Shown piece after piece: positions 54,860-63,467 of a stretch of 64,000 nucleotides of DNA. The notes beneath the pieces are model-generated. The model worked only from the letters and a program-made list of their open reading frames with translations. It had not been told where the DNA came from and did not search any database. How positions within the stretch are numbered: the first letter of the stretch is position 1; the number at the start of each line of letters is the position of its first letter. The stretch is taken from positions 372,001-436,000 of the forward strand of contig NZ_CAJYGQ010000006.1 in the NCBI RefSeq assembly GCF_913773635.1, read 5' to 3'. The translations under genes and the position numbers were made by a program. The stretch is from an uncultured Mucilaginibacter sp. GTDB taxonomy: Bacteria > Bacteroidota > Bacteroidia > Sphingobacteriales > Sphingobacteriaceae.

Positions 54860-54882
54860 AAATCATTGATTTTCAATGATTT
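54860..54882. repeat. 10-bp palindrome next to the tRNA-like fragment
   Basis: AAATCATTGA, spacer TTT, TCAATGATTT, a perfect inverted repeat 9 bases from the tRNA-like fragment. Confidence 0.6.
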
Positions 54883-55030
54883 GCTTTAGTTGTCGTTGTT
54901 TAAGGTAGTTACAAAGGTAACACGCCCTATTGACTTAACGAATTTACGACTATTTCTAAAACTTGCAAAAAAGTTAATTAAAGTCTTGAATAAGGTGGTA
55001 TTCTACATCGAAAGAAACTATCAATTTTTA

Positions 55031-57037
55031 TTAAAGCTTCATCCGCTGAATCCTTACCGCATTCAAAATGGCGAGCAAAGCAACCCCTACGTCCGCTATA
55101 ACAGCTTCCCATAAGTTGGCGACACCACCGGCACCCAAGACCAGTACGATCACTTTCACAACCATCGCGACAGTAATGTTCTGCCATACCACTCGGCTGG
55201 TGATCTTGCCCACGCTGATCGCGGTCGTGATACGTGAGGGCTGATCGTTCTGAATGACAATATCTGCCGTTTCGATGGTAGCATCACTGCCCAAGCCACC
55301 CATAGCTATACCTGCATCAGCAAGCGCGACCACAGGAGCATCGTTTACGCCGTCGCCTACAAAAGCGATCCTGTTCCCGGCATCCTTAAAGCCTTGTACT
55401 TTCTCCACCTTACCATCGGGAAGCAGATCACCGAAGGCCTGGTCGATCCCTAAAGCCTTCGCCACCTTTTCAACCACGGCTTGTTTGTCTCCTGAAAGCA
55501 TAACCGTTTTGAGTTTAAGACCGTGCATTTTTTCAATGGCTTCTTTCGCATCTTCTTTGATCTCATCAGCAATGGTGATATAGCCTGCATATTTACTGTC
55601 TATAGCTAACACAACTACAGTATCCACCAATTTATCTACGTCCTCGGGATAAGCGATGCTGAACTTTTTAAGCAGTTTGGCATTTCCGGCAAGCACCGTC
55701 TTACCGGCTACGGTACCTTTTAAACCATGTCCTGAAATTTCCTCGACATCATCCGCTTTCAGATCGCCCAGCTTATCACCTGCATATTCTACAACCGCTT
55801 TAGCAATGGGATGCGTAGAGTTCTTTTCAATGGCTGCGGCGGTGCGTACCAATTCACCTTCATCAAAATTATCCGTTTCTACTTCCTGAACTTTAAATAC
55901 ACCTTTTGTCAAGGTGCCGGTCTTGTCCATGATGACGGTATCGATCTTTGTCATTACGTCCAAAAAGTTTGAGCCTTTGAATAGGATGCCATTTCGTGAT
56001 GCTAATCCTATACCACCGAAGTATCCCAAAGGGATAGATACCACCAGGGCGCAAGGGCAACTGATCACCAGGAACACCAGCGACCGGTAAAACCATTGAT
56101 GAAAATTATAGGTATCCACGAACAAGTATGGTGCAAAGCAAACCAGTAAGGCCAATGCAAAAACGATAGGTGTATAAACTTTGGCAAACCGGCTGATGAA
56201 AAGCTGCGTCTGTGATTTACGGGCGGTCGCATCCTGTACCATTTCCAGTATCTGGCTAAGCTTACTGTCTTTGAACAGCGCTTTTACTTTTATCTCGATC
56301 ACTTTATCAAGATTGATCATTCCGGCAAGTACCTTTTCACCTTTTCTTTTGGTGTCAGGCTTGCTTTCGCCTGTCAAAGCTGCGGTATTAAAAGTCGCTG
56401 CATCGGAAAACAACTCTCCGTCCAGTGCAACTTTTTCACCTGCTTTCACTTGTATGATCTCGTCCACTATTACGGTCTTGGGATCGACCTCGATCGGTTT
56501 ACCATCACGCATAACGTTCACTTTATCGGGCCTGATGTCCAGTAAGGCTTTGATGCTTTTCTTGGCGCGGTTAACTGCGGAATCCTGAAACCATTCCCCA
56601 ATGGAATAGAACACCATTACAGCCACACCCTCACTGAAAGAACTGATGCTAAAAGCACCGATGGTCGCAACGCTCATCAGGAAGAATTCATTGAAAAAAT
56701 CAAAGTGTTTAGCCTTGCGCCAGGCCATGGCCAATACATTATAACCGGACAAACCAAAGGCGATCAGAAAGATAATCACGTTGACCGGGAATGGCGGTTG
56801 AAACTTGAAACCGTATTCCAGCGTGAGCATGATGACCAGGATCAGTAAGGCACTTAGTAAAGGCCAATGATCCAGCCAGCTTTCCTCTTTTTCAGGTGCT
56901 TGTGTGAGGTTTAGTGTTTCGTCTTCGTCACCGTGGTCATGCCCGGCATGTTGATATGCTGCACTGGCCTCCTCAGAACCGGCTTTATTTGACAGCTGAG
57001 CTTCAAGCCGTTCTTTATGTTCTTGTTCTTCGTTCAT
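55031..57037 (-). CDS. Heavy-metal P1B-type ATPase (Zn2+/Cd2+/Co2+ class)
   Basis: 668-residue inner-membrane pump that exports divalent metal from the cytosol. No N-terminal HMA domain; instead a short His/Asp-rich segment HAGHDHGDEDE (residues about 30-40). Motifs: TGES actuator loop (AALTGESKPD), membrane site SCPCALVVS (about 325), phosphorylation DKTGTLTKG (Asp near 370), SEHP-type NSTHPIAKAV with the metal-class HP and GDGVNDAPVVALADAGIAMG (about 561). CPC with SCPCALV and GDGVNDAP are typical of ZntA/CadA-like pumps. It is the last gene of the Czc unit, 31 bases after czcB. Confidence 0.93.
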   Translation of the reverse strand: MNEEQEHKERLEAQLSNKAGSEEASAAYQHAGHDHGDEDETLNLTQAPEKEESWLDHWPLLSALLILVIMLTLEYGFKFQPPFPVNVIIFLIAFGLSGYNVLAMAWRKAKHFDFFNEFFLMSVATIGAFSISSFSEGVAVMVFYSIGEWFQDSAVNRAKKSIKALLDIRPDKVNVMRDGKPIEVDPKTVIVDEIIQVKAGEKVALDGELFSDAATFNTAALTGESKPDTKRKGEKVLAGMINLDKVIEIKVKALFKDSKLSQILEMVQDATARKSQTQLFISRFAKVYTPIVFALALLVCFAPYLFVDTYNFHQWFYRSLVFLVISCPCALVVSIPLGYFGGIGLASRNGILFKGSNFLDVMTKIDTVIMDKTGTLTKGVFKVQEVETDNFDEGELVRTAAAIEKNSTHPIAKAVVEYAGDKLGDLKADDVEEISGHGLKGTVAGKTVLAGNAKLLKKFSIAYPEDVDKLVDTVVVLAIDSKYAGYITIADEIKEDAKEAIEKMHGLKLKTVMLSGDKQAVVEKVAKALGIDQAFGDLLPDGKVEKVQGFKDAGNRIAFVGDGVNDAPVVALADAGIAMGGLGSDATIETADIVIQNDQPSRITTAISVGKITSRVVWQNITVAMVVKVIVLVLGAGGVANLWEAVIADVGVALLAILNAVRIQRMKL

Positions 57038-57068
57038 AATCTATATAAATTGAATGATAATGTTTGTG

Positions 57069-58313
57069 TTAGTCCTCGTCGCTTGTGGCGTTTTCAGAAG
57101 ACAGAATATAAAATGCGCCTTTAGTGACAATCTTTGCCGCGGCAGGTAGTTCTTTCACTAATCGTATCTCGGTATATCCAAGATCTGTAACACCGGTGAC
57201 AACCTCTGCTTTTTCAAAAACATAGCGTTTTTCCTGATCCTCGTCATTTTTCTCAGGTTTTTGCTCTTCGCTTATCGGCTCGGTGATACGTACAAGATAG
57301 AAGATATATTCTTTGCCCCCCGTTTTGATGACGGCCTCGGTCGGAACGGATCTGGCTGTTTGTTTGCCTACGTCGATCAGGGCAGATACATACATACCTT
57401 GTATGAGGTTATTCTTAGCGGCTTGTTCGATCACCGCATGCGCGATGATAGCTTTGCTCTCATTCTCAAAAGACTGGTTCACACCATAGATCTTGCCGGT
57501 GATCTCCCGGTTGTTTTGGTTGGTAAGTGTAAAGTACACTTGCTGCCCGGCCTTTACTTTGAACAGGTCTTTCTCATATACGACCAGATCGCAATGAACT
57601 TTAGAGTTATCTATGATATTCATGAGCGGCCTTGCAGGTTCTGCATAAGAACCGGTTTGGATCACGATCTTACCGATAGTGCCGCTGATCGGCGCATAGA
57701 CCGGGATCTGCGTAATGAACCGTCCATGGGCGGCGCTTTCGGGACTTACCCCAACCTGCCTGAGCTGTCGGCTCAGTGCAGCAACTTTAGCCTGCTCTGA
57801 ACGAAGGGCGCTTTGGGATTGCTGGTAAATTTTGCCGACACCTGCATTGGCTTCATTCAATTCTTTTTGGCGTTCAAACTCTTTCGTAGCGTACGATAAG
57901 CTACTTTGAGCAGCCATGTAATCCTGTTGCAACTGGATCAGTTGATTGTTCTCTATGGTCGCCAGTTTCTGACCCTTGTTGACATGCTGGCCTTCCAGTA
58001 CAAAAACTTGGTTCACCACGCCACCCATTAATAAAGTTACTTCTGCTTTATTTTGAGGGGGCACTTCCAATTGGCCGCTGGCCTTGACCACAGATCTTAA
58101 ATTTTTTTCTTCTACGGTACCTAACTGAATACCCACCGCGTTAAGCTGGCTTTGTGAAAGGCTGATGCCTTGGTTCTCTGTTTTAAGTGTCGCCGTTTCC
58201 TTTTGTTCTTTTTCTTCTGCTGGTGGCTGTTGCGAACAAGATGCCAGTATAAGGAATGCGATGATCATCATGGCAAAGCCCCTATGATATATGTTGAAAT
58301 AACTGCGTTTCAT
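57069..58313 (-). CDS. RND periplasmic adaptor (CzcB-like)
   Basis: 414-residue membrane fusion protein linking the inner-membrane RND pump to the outer-membrane channel. It is a lipoprotein (MIIAFLILASCSQQ, lipobox Cys at about 26 of the frame). The order is that of HlyD/CzcB adaptors: barrel-lipoyl half (GQLEVPPQNKAEVTLLMGGV and VFVLEGQHVNKGQKLATIEN), long coiled coil (LQQDYMAAQSSLSYATKEFE, SALRSEQAKVAALSRQLRQV), second half VYAPISGTIGKIVIQTGSY, then beta-barrel and membrane-proximal domains. It begins 2 bases after the czcA fusion gene, so translation is coupled. A Glu/Lys-rich insertion EEQKPEKNDEDQEK lies near the C-terminus. Confidence 0.92.
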   Translation of the reverse strand: MKRSYFNIYHRGFAMMIIAFLILASCSQQPPAEEKEQKETATLKTENQGISLSQSQLNAVGIQLGTVEEKNLRSVVKASGQLEVPPQNKAEVTLLMGGVVNQVFVLEGQHVNKGQKLATIENNQLIQLQQDYMAAQSSLSYATKEFERQKELNEANAGVGKIYQQSQSALRSEQAKVAALSRQLRQVGVSPESAAHGRFITQIPVYAPISGTIGKIVIQTGSYAEPARPLMNIIDNSKVHCDLVVYEKDLFKVKAGQQVYFTLTNQNNREITGKIYGVNQSFENESKAIIAHAVIEQAAKNNLIQGMYVSALIDVGKQTARSVPTEAVIKTGGKEYIFYLVRITEPISEEQKPEKNDEDQEKRYVFEKAEVVTGVTDLGYTEIRLVKELPAAAKIVTKGAFYILSSENATSDED

Positions 58314-58315
58314 GT

Positions 58316-61300
58316 TTATTTTCCTCCTGTGGTAAGGTATGTCAGTTCTATAACGGTTTGATTGTAGTCGCGTAAGGCGGCAAGATAGGCAAGCCGAATG
58401 TTCATCGCCTGGGTCATGTTTTGAATGAATTCTATGTAGCCGATCTCACCTTTGCTATAGGCGAACTGCGCGATCCTGATCTGTTCGGCGGCTTGCTTTA
58501 AGCCAGCCTCATCATAATAGCGCACGGCCTCGTCATATTTGGCCAGTTGCTGTAAGGTTTGGTTAAACTGCTTGTTCAGCTGCAAGGCTGCATTTTGCTG
58601 GTCAGCCTGTGCGATCTGTTGCCCGACTTGCGCAGCTTTGATCTTACTTTTCTGTGCACCGAAGAACAGCGGTACCGCTATGCCGACCTCGAACCCACCC
58701 ACACGCGTTCCCGGGAAGTAGCTACGGTTAATATTCGCCGGGTTAAATGCACCGACCAACATTTGCTGTCGGTAGCCCAGGGTCAGGTCGGGCAGGTAAC
58801 GGCTTCTTTCCACTTTCAATTGCGCATCAGCTAAGTTGCTGCGCTGCTGGTAGTAGGCCAGTTGCGGGCTGCCACTTATTTTGTTGCTGTCCGTTAAGGC
58901 AAAAACAAGCTTGGTCAAAGGCACAGGTTTTATGGATGGCAATTGATCAACGGCCATCAACTGCTGCAATTCCTGCCTGCCGATCAGCACGTCGGCCTCT
59001 GCCTGTTTTTTGGTGACCTGTATCTCTTTGTAAGCATTTACCGCTGACAATTGCTCTAAGTACGACGTTTCACCTGTTTTATAACGTAGCGCGGCACGCT
59101 CCGAAAAGCGCTTATATAAACTGTCTTGGCTGGCCAGTTGACTAAGTTTATGCTGCGCATAGATCAATTGATACCAGGCTAATTTAACCTGCTTCACCAA
59201 TTCGGCCTGGCTGATGATCCTGGCCTTTTCACTCAGAACAGTTTGGGCGTTCAGCACTTTACGCTGCGCACCATAAACCGTTGGGAAAGCAAAGCTTTGG
59301 GTGATGCCTAAGCTGTTATCAATGTTTCCGCCTGATGTGGGGTCTTGGGTAAGCAACAACTCTGTTTTGGCGGGGTCAAATGCGGTGCCCTGCAAAGCTT
59401 TGTTTTGGCTTACCTCTAATGCAGAACGCCGGAGTTGCGGATTGTTTTTGATCGCGATCTGGATGCTTTCTTCAAGGCTGAGTGTTTTACCGTCCTGCGC
59501 CCGTGTTTCGCTGCTGATCAGTAAACCGCCTGCCAGCAATAGTATGATGACCGGCAATTTTGGTACGGTCTGCACCTTTGCTGGATGATCTTTGGTGAAA
59601 AGGATGTATAAAACCGGCAATACCAGTAAGGTCAGTAAGGTTGCAGAAATAAGGCCACCGATAACCACCGTCGCCAATGGTCGCTGTACTTCGGCTCCCG
59701 CTGTGCTGGAAATGGCCATTGGTAAAAATCCTAATGAGGCTACTGCCGCTGTCATGAGTACAGGGCGTAACCTCACCTGAGTTCCCTTTTTGACACGCTC
59801 AATAATATCCATGATCCCTTCGGCCTGTAGCTGGTTAAAGTAACCGATCAGCACAATGCCGTTCAGTACGGCCACACCGAACAGTGCAATAAAACCAACA
59901 CCTGCCGATATACTGAAAGGCATACCCCTTAAATATAAAGCAGCAACGCCGCCGACCGCCGACAGCGGAACAGCGGAAAAAATCAGTAATGTTTCTCTGA
60001 TGGAGCGGAAGGTAAAGAACAACAGCACCAGGATCAGTAAAAGTGCGACAGGTACGGCAATACTCAAACGGCCTTTAGCTTCCTGTAGATTTTGGAACTG
60101 GCCGCCATAGGTGGTATAGTAGCCTGCGGGCATTTTCAATTTTTGGTTGAGCAGTTGCTGTATTTCCTTCACTGCGCTTTCCACATCACGGCCACGCACG
60201 TTAAAGCCTACATATATGCGGCGTTTGCCATCCTCGCGACTGATCTGTGAAGGTGCGTTTTCAATTTTGATCGCGGCTACCTGGCTGAGCGGAACTTTAT
60301 TGCCGCTTGGCAACGGGATGTAAAGATTCTCTATGTTAACAATATCGGAACGCAGTTCTCGTCCAAGCCTTAATACGATCTCAAAACGCTTTTCGCCTTC
60401 AAAGACTACACCCGCGACCCGCCCGGCAAAAGCCGTACTCAGCGCGGTATTCACCTCTTCAATGTTCAAACCGTACTGTGCGATCTGGTGACGGTCATAA
60501 GTAACCGTAACCTGCGGCAAGCCGCTTACCCGTTCTACAATGGGCTCGCTAACACCATTTACACTGCTGATCAGTTTGGCCGCCTTATCCGCTTGCGCGG
60601 ATAGCACTTCCAGATCATCGCCGAATATCTTTATGGCTACATCCTGCCGGATGCCGGTCATCAGTTCGTTAAAGCGCATCTGCATAGGTTGCGTGACCTC
60701 GACGTTGATCCCCGGTATGACCTTTAACGTCTCTTCGATCTTTTCCATCATCTCCGCGCGGTCACTTGCAGATGTCCATTTACCTTTAGGTTTCATGGAT
60801 AACATCATATCGCCCCGCTCGAACGGCATGGGGTCGGTAGGCACTTCTGCGCTGCCGATACGGGTCACTGCTTGCTTGATCTCGGGGAACTTATTTTTGA
60901 GCAGCTTTTCTGCTTTCCCGAAGGTTTCGACCACCTGGGATAAAGAGGTTCCCTGCATCATGGCGATCTCGACCGTCAGATCGCCCTCCTCCAAGGTAGG
61001 TATAAATTCACCGCCCATTTTAGCGAATCCCCATATAGCGAGAGCCAAAAGGCAAACAGATAGAAAAACGGTCATCTTTTTGGCTTTAAGTACGACATTC
61101 AGTGCCGGGGTGTAGAGCTTATGAACTGCGTCGATCAGACGGTCAGATATATTACGTTTATGATGTGTTTTTTTACTCAGGAACAAGGCGCTTGCCATCG
61201 GCACATAGGTCAGTGACAGGATAAAAGCACCAAGAATAGCAAAGGCCACCGTTTCCGCCATAGGCCGGAACATCTTTCCTTCGATGCCAACCAATGCGAA

Positions 61301-62695
61301 AAGCGGAAGGTAAACGATGAGAATGATGATCTCACCGAAGGCTGCACTGTCGCGGATCTTTGAGGCCGCCTCATACACTTGGCCATCCATTTCCTGCTGG
61401 TTCAGTACTTCTTTGCCTTTAAACCGGTTCGTCTCCGTAATGCGGTGCACAATAGCCTCGACAATGATCACAGCACCATCCACGATCAGCCCAAAGTCAA
61501 TAGCCCCCAGGCTCATTAAGTTACCGGAAACGCCGAAGATGTACATCATCGTAACGGCAAAGAGCATTGCCAATGGAATGACTGAGGCGACGACCAATCC
61601 CGCGCGAAGGTTCCCCAGCAACAATACCAGGATAAACACCACGATCAGACCTCCCTCAATAAGATTGCGTTCTACTGTGCCGATAGCCCTGCCCACCAAT
61701 TCGGTACGGTCAATAAAGGGTTCGATCACAACACCTTCAGGTAAAGATTTTTGGACTTGTGCCATACGGTCTTTTACCCGTTTGATCACTTCATTGAAAT
61801 TTTCCCCTTTAAGCATGAGGGCAACACCGGCCACGACTTCGCCCTGGCCGTTACGGGTCACGGCACCATAGCGGTTAGCACTCCCATATTGTACTTTGGC
61901 GACATCGCCGATCACTACGGGAGCATCCTCACGGTTCTTAACGACAATATGCTCGATGTCATCAAGCGTTTTGACCTGGCCGAGGCCCCTGATGAAGTAG
62001 GCGTTACTGCGCTGCTCGATATAAGAGCCACCAGTGTTCTGGTTGTTCTTTTCAAGAGCTGTATAAATGTCGGTCACCGTGATATTGAGGCTGTTCAGCC
62101 GCTCGTTATCTATGGCTATCTCGTATTGCTTAACGTAACCGCCCCAGCCGCTGATCTCGGCGATACCCGGCGTTCCCGCCAGTTGCCTGCGAACGATCCA
62201 GTCCTGCATGGTACGCAGGTCGGTGGCACTGTATTTCTTTTCATAGCCAGGCTTGGTGTGCAACACATATTGATAGATCTCGCCGAGGCCAGTAGTAATA
62301 GGTGCCAGCGTAGGTTCTCCCGTATCTTTGGGGATTTGGCTTTCAGCTTCCTTCAGTCCTTCACTGATCTGTTGCCGCGCCCAATAGATGTCGGCGCTAT
62401 CTTCGAATACGACTGTGATCACGGACAGGCCGGAACGGGAGATCGAACGTTTCTCAATGACCTTGGGAACGTTGGCAATAGCGAGTTCAATGGGCGCGGT
62501 TATATATTGTTCCACCTCCTGCGCACCTAAGGTCGGTGCCTGGGTAATGATCTGCACCTGATTATTGGTGATGTCAGGTTGGGCATCGATGGGTAGTTTG
62601 CTCAGCGAAAAGACACCCGCTGCTACCAGTATAATTATAAATGCTCCTACGACCAGCTTATTGCTGATCGAGAATGCAATGATCTTATCAAACAT
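58316..62695 (-). CDS. CzcA-type RND metal pump fused to a CzcC/TolC-type channel
   Basis: 1459 residues. Residues 1 to about 1040 are a full CzcA/CusA-type RND pump (opening FDKIIAFSISNKLVVGAFII, the transmembrane 4 proton-relay segment GAIDFGLIVDGAVIIVEAIV with Asp residues, and two periplasmic porter lobes with 12 hydrophobic segments). Then a signal-like hydrophobic stretch around 1047-1065 (VIILLLAGGLLIS, then SSETRAQDG) and an outer-membrane-factor part (about 1066-1459: TLSLEESIQIAIKNNPQLRR, LAWYQLIYAQHKLSQLA, and a coiled-coil ending with NQTVIELTYLTTGG). Such fusions occur in Bacteroidota. Signal peptidase cleavage after TRAQ could free the channel. Followed by czcB after 2 bases. 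Confidence 0.93.
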   Translation of the reverse strand: MFDKIIAFSISNKLVVGAFIIILVAAGVFSLSKLPIDAQPDITNNQVQIITQAPTLGAQEVEQYITAPIELAIANVPKVIEKRSISRSGLSVITVVFEDSADIYWARQQISEGLKEAESQIPKDTGEPTLAPITTGLGEIYQYVLHTKPGYEKKYSATDLRTMQDWIVRRQLAGTPGIAEISGWGGYVKQYEIAIDNERLNSLNITVTDIYTALEKNNQNTGGSYIEQRSNAYFIRGLGQVKTLDDIEHIVVKNREDAPVVIGDVAKVQYGSANRYGAVTRNGQGEVVAGVALMLKGENFNEVIKRVKDRMAQVQKSLPEGVVIEPFIDRTELVGRAIGTVERNLIEGGLIVVFILVLLLGNLRAGLVVASVIPLAMLFAVTMMYIFGVSGNLMSLGAIDFGLIVDGAVIIVEAIVHRITETNRFKGKEVLNQQEMDGQVYEAASKIRDSAAFGEIIILIVYLPLFALVGIEGKMFRPMAETVAFAILGAFILSLTYVPMASALFLSKKTHHKRNISDRLIDAVHKLYTPALNVVLKAKKMTVFLSVCLLALAIWGFAKMGGEFIPTLEEGDLTVEIAMMQGTSLSQVVETFGKAEKLLKNKFPEIKQAVTRIGSAEVPTDPMPFERGDMMLSMKPKGKWTSASDRAEMMEKIEETLKVIPGINVEVTQPMQMRFNELMTGIRQDVAIKIFGDDLEVLSAQADKAAKLISSVNGVSEPIVERVSGLPQVTVTYDRHQIAQYGLNIEEVNTALSTAFAGRVAGVVFEGEKRFEIVLRLGRELRSDIVNIENLYIPLPSGNKVPLSQVAAIKIENAPSQISREDGKRRIYVGFNVRGRDVESAVKEIQQLLNQKLKMPAGYYTTYGGQFQNLQEAKGRLSIAVPVALLLILVLLFFTFRSIRETLLIFSAVPLSAVGGVAALYLRGMPFSISAGVGFIALFGVAVLNGIVLIGYFNQLQAEGIMDIIERVKKGTQVRLRPVLMTAAVASLGFLPMAISSTAGAEVQRPLATVVIGGLISATLLTLLVLPVLYILFTKDHPAKVQTVPKLPVIILLLAGGLLISSETRAQDGKTLSLEESIQIAIKNNPQLRRSALEVSQNKALQGTAFDPAKTELLLTQDPTSGGNIDNSLGITQSFAFPTVYGAQRKVLNAQTVLSEKARIISQAELVKQVKLAWYQLIYAQHKLSQLASQDSLYKRFSERAALRYKTGETSYLEQLSAVNAYKEIQVTKKQAEADVLIGRQELQQLMAVDQLPSIKPVPLTKLVFALTDSNKISGSPQLAYYQQRSNLADAQLKVERSRYLPDLTLGYRQQMLVGAFNPANINRSYFPGTRVGGFEVGIAVPLFFGAQKSKIKAAQVGQQIAQADQQNAALQLNKQFNQTLQQLAKYDEAVRYYDEAGLKQAAEQIRIAQFAYSKGEIGYIEFIQNMTQAMNIRLAYLAALRDYNQTVIELTYLTTGGK

Positions 62696-62775
62696 GGGAT
62701 TTGGGATTAATACGATAATTCCTTTGGGTGTAGCAAGACCGCTATCCCGAAAAGGATCAACTAAAAAAGGTCGTA

Positions 62776-63096
62776 TTAACCGATCTGCGGCGGCTGCCAG
62801 ACAGATATGCTTTGTTCAAGAATAGCCGGAACCTGCGTTACTGCGTAGGTCTTTGTTATTTGCTGGATAAAAATCTGGATCACAGGCTGACGGGAAGTCA
62901 CGGTACGAACCGTAGAGCAGCAAGCACACGTACAGAATGGCGTACACGTTTCTTTACTGGTTTTTTCTTTATCCGAATGACTTTGCGCCAAAGAAGTATT
63001 GGAAGTAGACAGATCACCAAAATCATCCGTGTCCCTGCATGGCATTACGGCCAACAAGGTCATGTAGAAACTGAATATGATCGTTATAAACTTCAT
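62776..63096 (-). CDS. DUF6660-like small Cys-rich protein
   Basis: 106 residues from ATG 63094-63096 (MKFITIIFSFYMTLLAVMPC), preferred over a start 12 codons earlier. A signal-like hydrophobic N-terminus is followed by CRDTDD and, after a polar linker, a striking cluster CTPFCTCACCSTV (five Cys in ten residues). The C-terminus is a conserved-looking QQITKTYAVTQVP. It resembles the DUF6660 proteins that sit beside czc genes in Bacteroidota. Position 80 bases upstream of the RND fusion gene on the same strand suggests that it is the first gene of the metal operon and may handle metal in the periplasm; this is inference. Confidence 0.72.
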   Translation of the reverse strand: MKFITIIFSFYMTLLAVMPCRDTDDFGDLSTSNTSLAQSHSDKEKTSKETCTPFCTCACCSTVRTVTSRQPVIQIFIQQITKTYAVTQVPAILEQSISVWQPPQIG

Positions 63097-63249
63097 TAGA
63101 TGCAAACTTAGGTTATAAAGTTCATATTTCACAATTAGTAAAATCGTAACAACAATTTATTCAATAACTATGCTGAGGTTTTTATCGATTGGTTTTCATA
63201 ATTAGATCAGGCTATTTACTATTTTTAGGGAACAAAGAATAATTCAATC

Positions 63250-63465
63250 ATGTATATCGACCAAGTATATTTTAATAAATTGAACCTTCAATTCGGTGAT
63301 TTGATCTACCTGATGATCGAAACGGGTGAAGGGTTTAACGGCACCTATCAAGATGGCTTTGATGGCTCAACATTTTTGTTCACTAACTTTTCCAACGGTA
63401 AGACCCAAAAGATAGCGCTGTGTAATCTTCAACAATTAGAAAAGGTCAAAAATCAGACAAATTAA
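63250..63465 (+). CDS. Small protein of unknown function upstream of a HEPN gene
   Basis: 71 residues, MYIDQVYFNKLNLQFGDLIY..., with strand-like alternation (FGDLIYLMIETGEG, STFLFTNFSNGKTQKIALCN) that looks like a small beta-barrel. No family recognised. It ends 2 bases before the start of the next gene, so the two are coupled. It may be an antitoxin or an accessory protein, but this is inferred from the neighbour only. Confidence 0.6.
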   Translation: MYIDQVYFNKLNLQFGDLIYLMIETGEGFNGTYQDGFDGSTFLFTNFSNGKTQKIALCNLQQLEKVKNQTN

Positions 63466-63467
63466 TA

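Larger units (their letters stand above)
54122..55030. other. Gene-poor 909-base junction region
   Basis: No convincing gene. A 63-codon frame at about 54239-54430 (no ATG) has protein-like composition (SLVEIKELDFPQLNSLFKKA) but no start or known family; it could be a gene remnant. The second half carries inverted repeats, a strong terminator hairpin and a tRNA-end-like fragment, listed separately. Confidence 0.5.

Noticed and set aside
54829-54903. Complete tRNA gene on the minus strand
   Set aside because: No anticodon arm, D-arm or matching T-stem; only the last 22 bases look like a tRNA.
61751-62530. 259-codon plus-strand frame opposite the czcA gene
   Set aside because: Antisense shadow of a well-conserved RND gene with strong codon bias; not a real gene.
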